NCBI RefSeq assembly: GCF_000520815.1
Contig: NZ_ASRY01000272.1
Coordinates: forward strand, 1 to 64,000
DNA from: Paenibacillus maysiensis
GTDB lineage: Bacteria > Bacillota > Bacilli > Paenibacillales > Paenibacillaceae
Reading direction: 5' to 3'
DNA length: 64,000 bases
The notes under the pieces are model-generated. The model ran no database searches. It was not told the origin of the DNA and worked only from the letters and a program-made list of their open reading frames with translations. The position numbers and the translations under genes were made by a program. This document shows, in pieces, positions 18,275 to 28,654 of the stretch; within the stretch, counting starts at the first letter, position 1, and each line of letters begins with the position of its first letter.

Positions 18275-19168
18275 TCAACCTGCTGTGGTTGCTTTCTCGG
18301 TCTTTTTCAGCCACTCGTGCATGGCCTCTATAACCGGATACTTCAAATCATCGCTAGCGAGTGCAAATTCAAGTGTGGTCAAAATATAACCAAGACGCTC
18401 GCCCACGTCATAACGTGTTCCTTCAAAGTCATAGGCGTACACGCGCTCGCTTTGATTCAGCTTTTGGATGGCATCGGTCAACTGAATTTCGCCGCCTGCT
18501 CCTTTTTCCTGAAGATCGAGATATTTGAAAATTTTCGGTGAGAATACATAACGGCCCATAATAGCCAGATCGGAAGGCGCTGTGCCCGGAGCCGGTTTTT
18601 CTATAAAATTGTTTACCCGGTACAGGCGTCCGTCCTGTTGATCCGGTTCAATGATGCCGTAGCGGTTCGTGAACTCCTGCGGTACCCGCTGCACACCGAT
18701 GACGGAATTTTGAGTTTCCTCATATTGATCCATCAGCTGACGCAGGCAAGGCTTCTGACCTGTTACGATATCATCGCCCAGCAGTACGCCGAACGGCTCG
18801 TCCCCGATAAAGCGTCTTGCGCACCATACGGCATGTCCCAAGCCTTTAGGTTCTTTCTGGCGAATGTAGTGAATTTCTACTCCCGAAGAACGCTGTACCT
18901 CTTCCAGAAGCTTCAGCTTGCCGTCCTCCAGCAGCTTCGATTCCAGCTCAAATGCGTTGTCAAAGTGATCCTCAATCGCACGCTTGCCTTTGCCCGTTAC
19001 GATAATAATGTCCTCAATACCAGAAGCAATTGCTTCTTCCACGATATATTGAATTGTGGGCTTATTGATAATCGGAAGCATTTCCTTAGGCATTGCTTTG
19101 GTTGCAGGAAGGAAGCGCGTACCCAACCCTGCTGCTGGAATAATGGCCTTCTTCACTCTTTTCGTCAT
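18275..19168 (-). CDS. galU: UTP--glucose-1-phosphate uridylyltransferase
   Basis: Makes UDP-glucose, the precursor of glucosyl and, through Ugd, glucuronosyl residues. The N-terminal [20 protein letters not shown] is the nucleotidyltransferase signature. [32 protein letters not shown] and FIEKPAPG follow, as in GalU. Its length (297 aa) is normal. Two ATGs are possible; 19168 has AAGGAG ten bases upstream, whereas 19177 nearly abuts the site. Genomes of this group usually carry other galU-like genes, so this may be a dedicated exopolysaccharide copy (inference). Confidence 0.95.
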   Translation of the reverse strand: MTKRVKKAIIPAAGLGTRFLPATKAMPKEMLPIINKPTIQYIVEEAIASGIEDIIIVTGKGKRAIEDHFDNAFELESKLLEDGKLKLLEEVQRSSGVEIHYIRQKEPKGLGHAVWCARRFIGDEPFGVLLGDDIVTGQKPCLRQLMDQYEETQNSVIGVQRVPQEFTNRYGIIEPDQQDGRLYRVNNFIEKPAPGTAPSDLAIMGRYVFSPKIFKYLDLQEKGAGGEIQLTDAIQKLNQSERVYAYDFEGTRYDVGERLGYILTTLEFALASDDLKYPVIEAMHEWLKKTEKATTAG

Positions 19169-19207
19169 CGCACTCATTCTCCTTGCTTCATCGAATTTTG
19201 GTGTTGC

Positions 19208-19846
19208 TTACTTCACCTGATTCATCACAATTCCAACCAGTGTCGCACCGGCCTGATCCATGAGCTGCTTTGTTTTACGTAAATCTTCCCGTTTGGTCCG
19301 GGCATGTCTGGCGACGAGAATCACACCATCCGTCAAGCTTGCGACCAGGCGGGCATCCGTATAATTCAGCGCCGGAGCCGAGTCGAGCAGTATGATGTCA
19401 TATTCGCGTTTTAGCTCTTCCAGCAGCTCCACCATGCGTTCACTGCCGAGCAGATCAGCCGCGTTGTATAAGGTGTCGCCGCCGGGAATAACAGACAGCT
19501 CCGGCACGCCATGCCTGACGATGGACTTGGAAGAGGCTCCACCGCGCAAATAAGCCGATAAACCTCCGGTATTTTCCAATCCGAATATCTCGTGCAACGC
19601 TGGTGTATGGAGATTGCAATCCACCAGAGCCACCTTCCTGCCTTCTTGTGCAAAGGAAACGCCGATGTTGGCGAGCAGCGTTGTTTTGCCCGCTCCGCTT
19701 TCTGGCGAGGTCAGCAGAAGCACCGTCCCGCGGTCCGTCTGCCCGATGACCTGCTGCCGGATGTATGTACGGAGGGAACGGAATGATTCCGAGACATACG
19801 ATGAAGGATTGCTTTCTGTAATCAACATGTCATTCAATCGCAGCAT
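19208..19846 (-). CDS. BY-kinase-like (CpsD/CapB family) partner protein lacking the Tyr tail
   Basis: Cytoplasmic P-loop partner of the adjacent Wzz-like modulator, expected to control chain export or polymerisation. YVSESFRSLRTYI is the family's N-terminal interaction segment. The Walker A is SPESGAGKTTLLANI, the A' motif VALVDCNLHTP, and the B motif DIILLDSAP. The protein (212 aa) ends at LVGIVMNQVK, the point where CapB/CpsD proteins continue into a tyrosine-rich tail; no tail is present. The A' motif is also atypical: Cys and Asn replace the usual D-A-D residues, and His replaces Arg. It overlaps the modulator gene by 17 bases. Position corresponds to pepB (recalled). Confidence 0.87.
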   Translation of the reverse strand: MLRLNDMLITESNPSSYVSESFRSLRTYIRQQVIGQTDRGTVLLLTSPESGAGKTTLLANIGVSFAQEGRKVALVDCNLHTPALHEIFGLENTGGLSAYLRGGASSKSIVRHGVPELSVIPGGDTLYNAADLLGSERMVELLEELKREYDIILLDSAPALNYTDARLVASLTDGVILVARHARTKREDLRKTKQLMDQAGATLVGIVMNQVK

Positions 19847-20573
19847 ATTTACGCTCCCCTACTCGTTCTTTGGAATTTCCGGCTGCACCGCTGATGTCCT
19901 TCTTGCGAATGACAGGGATCGATGCAATCACCGGAATACCGATGTCCGCATCTGCCTCTTTTTCCGTGCGCAGCGTACCGTTGATGCTTTCCAGGAACAC
20001 AATCGTGCCCAGCGCAATCATCAGCGATACGAGAAAGCTAATCGCAATATTCATGAGCGGATTCCCATTGGTGGGGTCAGGATTGGCCCGCGGGTCCGCC
20101 TCATTCAAAATTTTCACATTATTCAATTCCATCAGCCCCGGAACCGCCTGCACGAATTTCTGGGTTACCGCGTTGACAACAGCGGCGGCCTGTGAATAAC
20201 TCCCTGCCTCAAACGTCAAGCCGATGACCTGACTTTTATCCGAGGTTTTGACCTGTAGCTTTTCTGCCAGCTTTTGCTGCGTCAAGCCGAATTCAGGATG
20301 AGCCGTTACGACAGCCTCCATAATTTTGGGTGAAGTGAGAATTTGCTTGTAGCTTTCCACCAAATTAAGACTTGTGTTGACGTCGTTCAGATTGTTGCTC
20401 CCCTGCTTACCGGAAATATGATTAACCAGCAGCTGACTTGAGGCGGAATAGACCGGCTTCACGACATTGTCGCTCACAAAGTAAGTCGTTACGCATGAGA
20501 GAATGACAAAAATCGCAATCAGCCACAATCTTTTTTTGATTAGTACCAGATAATCCAAAATGGTTTTCTCCAC
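19830..20573 (-). CDS. Wzz/CpsC-type chain-length determinant and kinase modulator
   Basis: First gene of the exopolysaccharide operon. A 247-residue membrane protein with two transmembrane helices (about 15-35 and 170-190) flanking an extracytoplasmic domain with the family's YSASSQLLV and coiled-coil-like region; a proline/glycine-containing segment precedes the second helix. The C-terminal cytoplasmic tail would contact the BY-kinase-like protein encoded next. The GTG at 20573 is preferred: GGGAGG is six to seven bases upstream, while the ATG at 20591 lies before that site. Position corresponds to pepA (recalled). Confidence 0.9.
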   Translation of the reverse strand: MEKTILDYLVLIKKRLWLIAIFVILSCVTTYFVSDNVVKPVYSASSQLLVNHISGKQGSNNLNDVNTSLNLVESYKQILTSPKIMEAVVTAHPEFGLTQQKLAEKLQVKTSDKSQVIGLTFEAGSYSQAAAVVNAVTQKFVQAVPGLMELNNVKILNEADPRANPDPTNGNPLMNIAISFLVSLMIALGTIVFLESINGTLRTEKEADADIGIPVIASIPVIRKKDISGAAGNSKERVGERKYAAIE

Positions 20574-20696
20574 AAAAATCCTCCCTCCCATACAATTTCT
20601 CTTCTTATTTTAAGTATGATCTAATTGTAACAAGCTGCTGTGGGAACGACATGGAACCGGACGGCACTTTCTCCATCACTACAGGGGGAGGAGATT

Positions 20697-20729
20697 GTAT
20701 ACTTTTGGCTACAGCATGGTATACTTTTG
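20697..20729. promoter_or_regulatory. tandem GTATACTTTTG repeats, candidate activator sites
   Basis: GTATACTTTTG occurs at 20697-20707 and again at 20719-20729, 22 bases apart (about two helical turns), on the same face of the DNA. They sit about 80-110 bases upstream of the likely start of the exopolysaccharide transcript. The response regulator encoded next door is the first candidate to bind them (inference). Confidence 0.5.
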
Positions 20730-20763
20730 TACCAGTCTTTGTTGATTATGGAAAAATAAATCG

Positions 20764-20806
20764 AAAAAAAGCCCCAAAACCACCGAAGCTGGTGATTTTG
20801 AGGCTT
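20764..20806 (-). terminator. Rho-independent terminator of the response regulator gene
   Basis: AAGCCCCAAAACCACC pairs with GGTGATTTTGAGGCTT (one mismatch). On the minus strand the stem is followed by a run of seven T residues. It separates the two-component operon from the exopolysaccharide operon. Confidence 0.85.
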
Positions 20807-20905
20807 CTTCTGTTAATCGCTATATAAACTGAACTAGAAAGCTACATGGGCGCACTGCCCAGTCGGACATGCTTTCCATCGCCACCGCCTTCAGCGTATC
20901 ACACG

Positions 20906-21541
20906 CTAGATGTTCGTTGGCTCGTACTTCGCCAGACCAATCGCATTGGCATACAACGCTGCCTGCGTCCGATCCGCCAGCCGAAGCTTAGCCAAAATCT
21001 GACTGACATGCTTTTTGACTGTAAATTCGCTGATGAATAACCGGGATGCAATCTCGCGGTTGCAGGCTCCCTGCCCCAGCTCGACCAATACTTCCTTTTC
21101 CTTCGGTGTCAGATCGTCTGTCAGATTGCCCGCATCCTCCCGCAGCTTGTTCTCCAGAATAGCAGGATCATAATATTTGCGTCCTTTGTTGACAAGATGA
21201 ATCGCGTAAATTAGTTCCTCAGGCAAAGCCTCCTTGAGTACGTAGCCGTCCACAGAAGCTTCCTCTGCTTTCAGGAAGTCTTCTCGTGTGGCCGAGGATG
21301 TCAGCAAAATAAATTTGCTTCTGAACCCGCGTCCGCGTGCTATTTTGATAATATCCAGACCTGATTCGTCGGCAAGCTTCAAGTCCAGCAGCACCAGATC
21401 CGGGTCGGTTTCCTCGATAACCACAAGTGCTTCCTGTTGATTCTGGGCCTCTCCCGCAAACTGAACATTGGGCTGCATGGATATAACCGCAGCGAGTCCT
21501 TTCCGTACTAAAGGATGATCATCGACAATGACAATTTTCAT
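20906..21541 (-). CDS. NarL/FixJ-family response regulator
   Basis: A 211-residue regulator. The receiver (about 1-118) has VDDHP with acidic residues 7-8, the phosphoacceptor Asp53 in LVLLDLKL, Thr/Ser in LLTSSA and Lys in YVLKEA. The C-terminal LuxR-type helix-turn-helix (about 145-200) has LTPKEKEVLVELGQGACNRE and FTVKKHVSQIL. It lies 93 bases downstream of the sensor kinase gene and immediately upstream of the exopolysaccharide operon, whose promoter region carries tandem repeats. It would activate or repress targets upon phosphorylation by the neighbouring kinase; exopolysaccharide control is inferred from position only. Confidence 0.93.
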   Translation of the reverse strand: MKIVIVDDHPLVRKGLAAVISMQPNVQFAGEAQNQQEALVVIEETDPDLVLLDLKLADESGLDIIKIARGRGFRSKFILLTSSATREDFLKAEEASVDGYVLKEALPEELIYAIHLVNKGRKYYDPAILENKLREDAGNLTDDLTPKEKEVLVELGQGACNREIASRLFISEFTVKKHVSQILAKLRLADRTQAALYANAIGLAKYEPTNI

Positions 21542-21634
21542 GATTCGGCCTCCTGTCTACAGTTCAGGATTTGCATAATCCCTATGTATCCGATTGTTAC
21601 CGTAGATTTTGTATTGCAGGATGTTCACACATCT

Positions 21635-23272
21635 TTATTCATAAGCATTTACTGGAATGGATAATCGGATCTGCGTTCCCTCTCCGATTCGACTTGAAAT
21701 ATCAAATTCACCTCCCATTGATTGAGCTAAATATTCCATATTCATCATGCCCAGGCCACTGCCTGCACTGACCGTCTCACCTCCTGCTACCATTCTCCCC
21801 GTCTCGAACCCTACTCCGTCGTCATGAATAGACAGTCTAATCACCTGGGGCGTCAATTTTAACTTCACATCAACCCGCTTGGCCAACCCATGCCGGATTG
21901 CGTTACCTGCGGCTTCGGATATGATGCGAAATAAAGCCTTTTGATACAAGTACGGCAGTGAAAAATGATCCCCATGAATATCAAAGTCAATCTGTACATG
22001 ATTCAGCTTGGACAGCGTATGCAGATGGCTTTTCACCGTTCCTAACCAAGTTGGCCCCCCGCTCTTTTTCGAGCTTAGGCTATGAATGGCCCCTTTCAGC
22101 TCCCTGACTGCCTGGTTGGCGGATTGCTGAATCAGCTCAATTTGTTCCTCCACCTGCTCCTTGGGCTGATCATGCCATGTCTGCCGAAGTGAATGCGTCG
22201 CGTATACAATACCAAAAAGACTTTGTGATACATTATCATGCATTTCATTCGCAATCCGGTTCTGCTCGTTCGTTACAATCAACTGATTTTCGATACGCTC
22301 CAGCTCATAGCGCTCCAAAAACACGGCGCTCAGCTCAGCCAGGAATATCAGTTGCTGCACGAGCCAGCGTCTTCCCGTCAAACTTTGATCTGGGCCCAGT
22401 TTGAGTCCGATGGTTGCTACAAAACGAGTCGTCATCGGTACCGTAATCATGAGAAAATCGCCCCATTCCGGCAGATGCCTGAAAAACGGCTCCCGCTCTT
22501 CCCTGAATTCCTCGCGATAATTCCCGAGCTCCTCGAATAGCTGCTCCTCTTCCTCCACCGTCCAACCTGTCTGACTGCTCTCCGGCGCATCCTCCTCCTG
22601 ACTGTCCAACCAGAAAAATGCGCGGCTCTGCTTCGTCAGCTTAACCGTGTAGTCCGAGATGACCTGCCCCAGATTCAACGCCTCGTTGTGGCTAGTTGTC
22701 TCCATGATGTGGTAAATCGACTTAATATGTTCCATCGTCTCATTAGCTTGCTCCTTCGCCATCTTCAACTCATTCTTCATGACACCGATCACCTGCATGG
22801 CCATCGTGGTCACAATCAGCACCAGGAATAAATTCGCATTTTGCAACACCATATCCCACAAAAAATATTGACCTGGTGTAAAAAAGATATAACAAAATGT
22901 GAGTACCAAGCCGATATAAGAAAGAAGGAGCGTCCAACTGTACCTCATAGAAAGGTGAGCACAAGCCACCAACATAGGGGTAATCACATACCATTTGAAC
23001 GGACTATCCATCCCTCCCGTCGGGAGCAGCAACAAAATGATCCCTGCGGTTTCCAAAGCAATGCTGCATTTCAAAACCATATCATGCAGTCTGTACTTGC
23101 GGTAGATCCACGTAAATAATGTAACAGATAAAAATAGAAACACAATGAGTAATAACTTCTGCCACACATTTAATCTGGATGATTCGAACAAAAAAACAAG
23201 CGACGTTAAAGATAGTGATACATACCGATACAAAAAAATCATTTTGTCTTCTGCTGACTTCTTCAACTTCAT
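21635..23272 (-). CDS. sensor histidine kinase (HisKA_3, NarX/DegS-like)
   Basis: A 545-residue membrane kinase. About six hydrophobic helices lie in residues 10-165 (a MASE-like sensor region with no large extracellular domain). A linker and a GAF-like region (about 175-320) follow. The dimerisation box NRIANEMHDNVSQSLFG holds the phospho-His345, and the HATPase has ISEAAGNAIRHG (N box), IHDDGVGF (G1) and GSGLGMMNM (G2). It would respond to a membrane or intracellular signal and phosphorylate the regulator encoded 93 bases downstream. The start has only a modest AGGGTG site. Confidence 0.93.
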   Translation of the reverse strand: MKLKKSAEDKMIFLYRYVSLSLTSLVFLFESSRLNVWQKLLLIVFLFLSVTLFTWIYRKYRLHDMVLKCSIALETAGIILLLLPTGGMDSPFKWYVITPMLVACAHLSMRYSWTLLLSYIGLVLTFCYIFFTPGQYFLWDMVLQNANLFLVLIVTTMAMQVIGVMKNELKMAKEQANETMEHIKSIYHIMETTSHNEALNLGQVISDYTVKLTKQSRAFFWLDSQEEDAPESSQTGWTVEEEEQLFEELGNYREEFREEREPFFRHLPEWGDFLMITVPMTTRFVATIGLKLGPDQSLTGRRWLVQQLIFLAELSAVFLERYELERIENQLIVTNEQNRIANEMHDNVSQSLFGIVYATHSLRQTWHDQPKEQVEEQIELIQQSANQAVRELKGAIHSLSSKKSGGPTWLGTVKSHLHTLSKLNHVQIDFDIHGDHFSLPYLYQKALFRIISEAAGNAIRHGLAKRVDVKLKLTPQVIRLSIHDDGVGFETGRMVAGGETVSAGSGLGMMNMEYLAQSMGGEFDISSRIGEGTQIRLSIPVNAYE

Positions 23273-23332
23273 CCTGTCACCCTATTCTATGTTTTGAAGG
23301 GACGATGGGGATTTGTTTGTGTACTCTAAAAA

Positions 23333-23361
23333 ATCATAACCAATCCAAAAATAAATAACAA
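23333..23361 (-). promoter_or_regulatory. sigma-A promoter of the two-component operon
   Basis: The minus strand has TTGTTA (23356-23361), 17 bases, TATGAT (23333-23338). Transcription would start about 50 bases upstream of the kinase start codon. Partially symmetric GTAAACGGTTAC lies just upstream (around 23377-23388). Confidence 0.6.
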
Positions 23362-23504
23362 GACATAAACTCTAACGTAAACGGTTACATTCTAAAAATT
23401 TTGGTACTTTTTATAACATATTTACCGTTTCAGGAAAACATTTTGAGGGTAATGTCAGAAACTATAACGTTTGTCAAGGACATAAATCATATTTTCAGAG
23501 AACT

Positions 23505-23564
23505 AAAAAAGGACTTGCTGGTACCACCGTGATCATAACAGCGGTATTCAGCCTGTCCTTTTTT
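23505..23564 (-). terminator. terminator of gltB
   Basis: AAAAAAGGAC at 23505 pairs with GTCCTTTTTT near 23555-23564, with an inner GCTGGTACC/GGTATTCAGC stem. On the minus strand it ends in a T-run right after the gltB stop codon region; the stem also has T residues on the plus side. Confidence 0.75.
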
Positions 23565-23588
23565 CAGTGAATTTGGTGCGGGGCTACA

Positions 23589-26500
23589 TTAGCCCCCGGC
23601 ACGCGCCAATTCACGCATATTGGCTTCAAATGCAGCCAGCAGAGCCTCATCCCCGCTCAAACCGGTTGCCTCTTCTTTTTGTATCTGTTCAACCATACGC
23701 TTGTAATCCTTCGGAATCACCCGTACAAACTGCTGAATCGCATTCTGCCAGTCATCCAAAATACGTTGTCCCGCTTCACTGCCTGTGTACGTGACATGGC
23801 GCTGAATCAAACCGTGCAGATCCGCTGCTTCCGCAGGATCTTCCACGCCTTCCAGCAACACCATCTCCAGGTTACAACGGCTTAGGAACGTTCCCTGAGG
23901 GTCATAGACGTATGCAATACCTCCAGACATCCCTGCTCCGAAATTCCGTCCGGTTTCGCCCAGTACAGCTACACGTCCGCCTGTCATATACTCACAGCCA
24001 TGATCGCCGACACCCTCGACAACGATACGTGCGCCAGAGTTCCGGACGGCAAAGCGTTCCCCTGCAATTCCGCTAATATAAGCTTCCCCGCTGGTCGCTC
24101 CATACAAAGCCGTATTTCCGATAATAATGTTCTCTTCCGCCTTAAAGGTCGCTTTGTGGGATTTCTTCACAATAACCTTACCACCGGATAGCCCTTTACC
24201 TACATAGTCATTGCTATCGCCTTCAACGCTCAGCGTGATACCTTTCGGAATAAACGCCCCGAAGCTCTGACCTGCTGATCCGATGAAGTTAAAGCGAATC
24301 GTATCCTCAGGCAGCCCCGCCGCTCCGTACTTACGGGTAACCTCGCTGCCCAGAATCGTACCTACGGCCCGATTCACGTTCGTTATAGGCAAGGTAGCCT
24401 CTACAGCTGTTCCGTTCTCCAGCGCCCCGGCAGCCATCGGTACGAGCTTCTGCATATCAAGCGTTTCTTCCAGACCGTGGTTTTGGCGTTGTACGCGGTA
24501 ACGTACACTGCCGTCTTCCAGCTCAGGAACATGCAGCAGCAAGCTCAGATCGACGCCTTTCTTCTTCCAGTGCGAGTCGGCGTTCACGGTATCCAGACAA
24601 TCCGTGCGTCCGATCATTTCCTGAATCGTGCGGAAGCCCAGCTCGGCCATAATTTCGCGGACATCTTCTGCGATGAAACGCATAAAATTCACCACATGGG
24701 CAGGATCACCCATATAATTTTTGCGCAGCTCCGGATTCTGCGTAGCTACACCAACCGGACAGGTGTCCATTTGGCATACCCGCATCATAATACAGCCCAA
24801 CGCCACAAGCGGCGCTGTAGAGAAGCCATATTCTTCTGCTCCCAGCAGGGCAGCTACCACCAGATCGCGGCCGGACAGCATCTTGCCGTCTGTCTCCAGC
24901 ACTACACGGTCGCGCAGGTTGTTCAGCATCAGCGTCTGATGCGTCTCGGCCAGACCCAGCTCCCAAGGCATACCCGCATGGCGGATGGAGCCTTGCGGAG
25001 AAGCACCTGTACCGCCGTCATAGCCGCTGACCAGAATAATGTCAGCACGGCCTTTAGCCACTCCTGTAGCAATCGTGCCCACGCCTACCTCCGATACCAG
25101 CTTCACGTTAATGTCAGCACGTGGATTGGCATTTTTGAGATCATAGATCAGCTCTGCCAAATCCTCGATAGAATAAATATCGTGGTGCGGCGGCGGCGAA
25201 ATCAGTCCCACGCCCGGCGTAGAACCACGCACCTCTGCCACCCAAGGATACACCTTGCGTCCTGGCAGTTGTCCGCCTTCGCCCGGCTTCGCGCCTTGCG
25301 CCATTTTAATCTGAATTTCATCGGCGTTCACCAAATAATTCGACGTTACACCGAATCGGCCTGATGCCACCTGCTTGATCGAGCTGCGACGGGAATCGCC
25401 ATTGGCATCCGGTATGAAACGTGCAGGGTTTTCCCCACCTTCACCCGTATTGCTCTTGCCGCCGATACGGTTCATCGCAATCGCCATATCTTCATGCGCT
25501 TCCTGACTGATCGAGCCAAAGGACATAGCTCCCGTCTTAAAACGACGCATAATCGATGCAGCAGATTCCACTTCATCCAGTGGCACAGGTTCACCCACGG
25601 ACTTCAACTGAAGCATGGAGCGGATCGTCAAATACTGTTCACTTTCGCCCTGCACCAGCTTGGCGTATTTCTTGTACAGCTTGTAGTCTCCCGAGCGAAC
25701 CGACTGCTGGAGCAAATGTACCGTTTGCGGATTAAACAAATGCTCTTCCCCATCGTTACGCCATTGATATTCGCCGCCTGAATCCAACACTTTGTCGTTG
25801 CCGTCCTTGTCGGTAAAAGCCCGGTTGTGGTGAGCCAGCGCTTCCACCGTGACTTCCTCCAGACCGATACCGCCAATGCGGGAAGGTGTCCAGGTAAAGT
25901 AGCGATCAACAAAATCCTGTTTGAGACCTACGGCCTCAAAAATCTGTGCTCCACGGTACGACTGAATCGTGGAAATACCCATTTTGGACAATATTTTAAC
26001 TACACCCTTGGTAGCAGCTTTAATATAATTTTTAATTGCTTTTTCGTGCGAAATGCCGCGCAGCAAGCCCTCTTGAATCATGACATCCAGCGTTTCGAAA
26101 GCCAGATACGGATTAACCGCACTCACGCCGTATCCAAGCAGCACCGCATAATGATGAATATCTCTCGGCTCTCCGGACTCCAGCAAAATACTTACACGTG
26201 TACGTGTACCCTGCTTGATCAAGTGATGATGCAGGCTCGAAACAGCCAGCAACGCCGGAATGGCCGCATTCTCAGCATCCACGCCACGGTCGGACAGAAT
26301 CAGGATGTTATGACCCTTGTCAATGACACGGTCAGCAGCCTCAAACAGTCCTTCGAGTGCTTTACGCAGTCCTTCTGCGCCTTCCTTCGCTTCAAAGAAG
26401 ATCGGAATCGTCATCGACTTGAAGCCTGGACGGTGGACGTGACGAATTTTAGCAAATTCCTCATTCGACAACACCGGTGAATCCAGACGAATCTGACGAC

Positions 26501-28187
26501 AGCTTTCGGGTTCTGGATGTAGCAAATTGCGCTCAGGTCCAATCGTAGTTGCCGTGGACGTTACGATCTCTTCCCGAATGGCATCAATCGGCGGATTCGT
26601 GACTTGTGCGAACATCTGTTTAAAATAGTTGTACAATCGTTGTGGACGGTCAGACAGCACCGCCAATGGAGCATCATATCCCATCGAGCCAATCGGTTCC
26701 GCACCTGTGAGCGCCATCGGCTCCAAAATCTTGCGCAGTTCTTCAAACGTATAGCCAAAAGCCAGCTGAAGCTGGTTCACATTCTCATGCTTCGGCTCCG
26801 GCTGCTCCAATGCTTCCGGCAATTCATCCAGATTGACCAGATGCTCATCCAGCCATTGCTGATAAGGTTCCTCGGAAGCGATACGTTCCTTTAACTCTTC
26901 GTCAGAAACGATACGGCCTTCTTGGGTATCAACCAAAAGCATACGACCCGGACGAAGACGATCCTTGTAGAGTACATTTTCAGGAGGAATATCCAATACG
27001 CCCGCCTCTGAGGACAGTGCGATCAGATCGTCCTTGGTCACATAGTAACGCGCAGGACGCAGGCCGTTGCGGTCGAGAATCGCCCCAATTTGGATACCGT
27101 CTGTAAACGCCATTGCAGCAGGTCCGTCCCACGGTTCCATCATGGTGCTGTGATATTCATAAAATGCCCGTTTCTTCGGGTCCATGGTTTCATGGTTGTT
27201 CCAAGGCTCCGGTACCATCATCATGGCTACATGAGGAAGGGAACGGCCGCTCAGATACAGAAACTCCAGCGTATTATCAAACATAGCTGTATCTGAGCCA
27301 TCTGGGTTAATGACTGGTTTTACCTTCTTGATATCTCCGCCAAACGCTTCACTTTCAAACTGGGCCTGACGTGCATGCATCCAGTTCACGTTACCACGCA
27401 TTGTGTTAATTTCACCGTTGTGAATCATAAAACGATAAGGATGCGCACGATCCCAGCTCGGGAACGTATTCGTACTGAAGCGGGAATGGATCAGCGCGAT
27501 CGCCGATGTCACCCGCTCATCCTGTAAATCCAGATAAAATTGTCCTACCTGCTCGGTTGTAAGCATTCCTTTGTATACAACCTTACGGCATGACAAACTC
27601 GGGATATAAAACGACTCACGGTTCTGGTCTTCTTCGTTATAGCGAATGGCAAGCTCCGCCCGTTTGCGAATAACATACAGTTTTCGTTCAAAGTCCAGTT
27701 CTTCCTTCAAATCGCTGCTGCGACCGATGAACACCTGACGTACGCCCGGTTTGGCCGCTTTCGCCGATTTGCCCAGCATTTCGTCATAAGTCGGAACATC
27801 ACGGAAGCCCAGACAGTTCTGGCCCTCATCTACGATAATATCTCTCAGCTTCTGCTCATGAACTTCACGAACCTTCGGATCATTGGATACAAAAAGCATA
27901 CCCACGCCGTAATGTCCGGCCTTTGGCAGCTTGAAGCCCAGTTGCTCCGCTTCCTCTTGGAAAAACAGATGCGGCACCTGAATCATAATCCCCGCTCCAT
28001 CACCGGAGTTCGGTTCACTTCCCTGACCGCCCCGATGCTCCATATTTACGAGCATGGTCAAAGCCTGACTTACGATATCGTGTGATGGTTTTCCCTTAAT
28101 GTGGGCAACAAAGCCCATGCCGCAGGCGTCTTTTTCGAATTGGGGATCATATAATCCCTGTTTGGGTGGTAAACCTGTCTGTCTCAT
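23589..28187 (-). CDS. gltB: glutamate synthase large subunit
   Basis: Converts glutamine and 2-oxoglutarate to two glutamates. The 1532-residue chain has a short propeptide (1-21) ending before Cys22 in [13 protein letters not shown], the amidotransferase nucleophile exposed after cleavage. Then come the GATase II domain (to about 430), central domain, FMN-binding synthase barrel (about 840-1210, with [16 protein letters not shown] and [15 protein letters not shown]), the Cys cluster for the 3Fe-4S centre ([19 protein letters not shown]), and the C-terminal GXGXG beta-helix. ATG 28187 with AGAAAGG upstream gives the proper propeptide; the longer frame does not. The small subunit gene gltD is not adjacent. 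Confidence 0.97.
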   Translation of the reverse strand: MRQTGLPPKQGLYDPQFEKDACGMGFVAHIKGKPSHDIVSQALTMLVNMEHRGGQGSEPNSGDGAGIMIQVPHLFFQEEAEQLGFKLPKAGHYGVGMLFVSNDPKVREVHEQKLRDIIVDEGQNCLGFRDVPTYDEMLGKSAKAAKPGVRQVFIGRSSDLKEELDFERKLYVIRKRAELAIRYNEEDQNRESFYIPSLSCRKVVYKGMLTTEQVGQFYLDLQDERVTSAIALIHSRFSTNTFPSWDRAHPYRFMIHNGEINTMRGNVNWMHARQAQFESEAFGGDIKKVKPVINPDGSDTAMFDNTLEFLYLSGRSLPHVAMMMVPEPWNNHETMDPKKRAFYEYHSTMMEPWDGPAAMAFTDGIQIGAILDRNGLRPARYYVTKDDLIALSSEAGVLDIPPENVLYKDRLRPGRMLLVDTQEGRIVSDEELKERIASEEPYQQWLDEHLVNLDELPEALEQPEPKHENVNQLQLAFGYTFEELRKILEPMALTGAEPIGSMGYDAPLAVLSDRPQRLYNYFKQMFAQVTNPPIDAIREEIVTSTATTIGPERNLLHPEPESCRQIRLDSPVLSNEEFAKIRHVHRPGFKSMTIPIFFEAKEGAEGLRKALEGLFEAADRVIDKGHNILILSDRGVDAENAAIPALLAVSSLHHHLIKQGTRTRVSILLESGEPRDIHHYAVLLGYGVSAVNPYLAFETLDVMIQEGLLRGISHEKAIKNYIKAATKGVVKILSKMGISTIQSYRGAQIFEAVGLKQDFVDRYFTWTPSRIGGIGLEEVTVEALAHHNRAFTDKDGNDKVLDSGGEYQWRNDGEEHLFNPQTVHLLQQSVRSGDYKLYKKYAKLVQGESEQYLTIRSMLQLKSVGEPVPLDEVESAASIMRRFKTGAMSFGSISQEAHEDMAIAMNRIGGKSNTGEGGENPARFIPDANGDSRRSSIKQVASGRFGVTSNYLVNADEIQIKMAQGAKPGEGGQLPGRKVYPWVAEVRGSTPGVGLISPPPHHDIYSIEDLAELIYDLKNANPRADINVKLVSEVGVGTIATGVAKGRADIILVSGYDGGTGASPQGSIRHAGMPWELGLAETHQTLMLNNLRDRVVLETDGKMLSGRDLVVAALLGAEEYGFSTAPLVALGCIMMRVCQMDTCPVGVATQNPELRKNYMGDPAHVVNFMRFIAEDVREIMAELGFRTIQEMIGRTDCLDTVNADSHWKKKGVDLSLLLHVPELEDGSVRYRVQRQNHGLEETLDMQKLVPMAAGALENGTAVEATLPITNVNRAVGTILGSEVTRKYGAAGLPEDTIRFNFIGSAGQSFGAFIPKGITLSVEGDSNDYVGKGLSGGKVIVKKSHKATFKAEENIIIGNTALYGATSGEAYISGIAGERFAVRNSGARIVVEGVGDHGCEYMTGGRVAVLGETGRNFGAGMSGGIAYVYDPQGTFLSRCNLEMVLLEGVEDPAEAADLHGLIQRHVTYTGSEAGQRILDDWQNAIQQFVRVIPKDYKRMVEQIQKEEATGLSGDEALLAAFEANMRELARAGG

Positions 28188-28424
28188 GGAACGCAACCTT
28201 TCTGTTATAAAGTCATGCTGGCCTGAAATACAGGCGGCCGAATAGAAGACAGTGGCAACAAGAGGTAACTCAAAGAACAACTACGAGTACGAGGATTGGG
28301 GGACAAAACATGTGACGTATTCAAGGCGGTACGGTCCGCCGAATGCGAATGTTTTTCAATAATTATGCAATAGCTTGACTTGAAAAACACGTCGGATTTA
28401 CTGATGAATCTAATTAGTTCTATC

Positions 28425-28453
28425 ATTTTATCATTGACCTACCATGTTAGCAA
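28425..28453 (-). promoter_or_regulatory. sigma-A promoter candidate of gltB
   Basis: The minus strand reads TTGCTA (28448-28453), 17 bases, TAAAAT (28425-28430). It is the best spaced pair upstream of gltB and implies a leader of roughly 230 bases. Confidence 0.5.
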
Positions 28454-28557
28454 TTCAAAGTTTTTATGATTGTGATAATAAATCTTTTACATTACAGCTT
28501 CAACGTGGCAATGCAAAAACATACCATTTTTATGTATAAATATTCATTTTAAAAAAC

Positions 28558-28592
28558 CAGCCTTTCCCATTCCCTAAGGAACAGAAAGGCTG
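28558..28592 (-). terminator. terminator of the UPF0173 hydrolase gene
   Basis: CAGCCTTTC and GAAAGGCTG form the stem. On the minus strand it is followed by GTTTTTTAAAA. It lies 62 bases after the stop codon. Confidence 0.8.
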
Positions 28593-28654
28593 ATAAAGGA
28601 TATCTGTTGAATATTCTCGTACTTGGACGCATAACTGCTATTCGGCAATACGGG

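Larger units (their letters stand above)
20574..20905. promoter_or_regulatory. exopolysaccharide operon promoter region
   Basis: A 332-bp gene-free interval. It contains the 3' terminator of the response regulator gene (20764-20806), a tandem 11-base repeat (20697-20729), and a candidate -10 TACAAT on the minus strand (20624-20629) with extended TGT but no good -35. A poor -35 with upstream repeats is the usual layout of an activator-dependent promoter. Confidence 0.5.
23273..23588. other. intergenic region between gltB and the sensor kinase
   Basis: A 316-bp AT-rich spacer. It contains the kinase promoter on the right-hand (lower-coordinate) side and the gltB terminator at 23505-23564. No additional gene is visible. 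Confidence 0.7.
28188..28654. promoter_or_regulatory. gltB leader and promoter region
   Basis: A 467-bp interval without a supported gene. It holds the terminator of the upstream UPF0173 gene (28558-28592), a gltB promoter (28425-28453) and a leader of about 230 bases before the gltB start. No riboswitch or T-box motif was recognised in the leader. Confidence 0.6.

Noticed and set aside
24477-26480. Long plus-strand frames over gltB
   Set aside because: They are antisense to the gltB coding sequence, whose conserved motifs are continuous on the minus strand.
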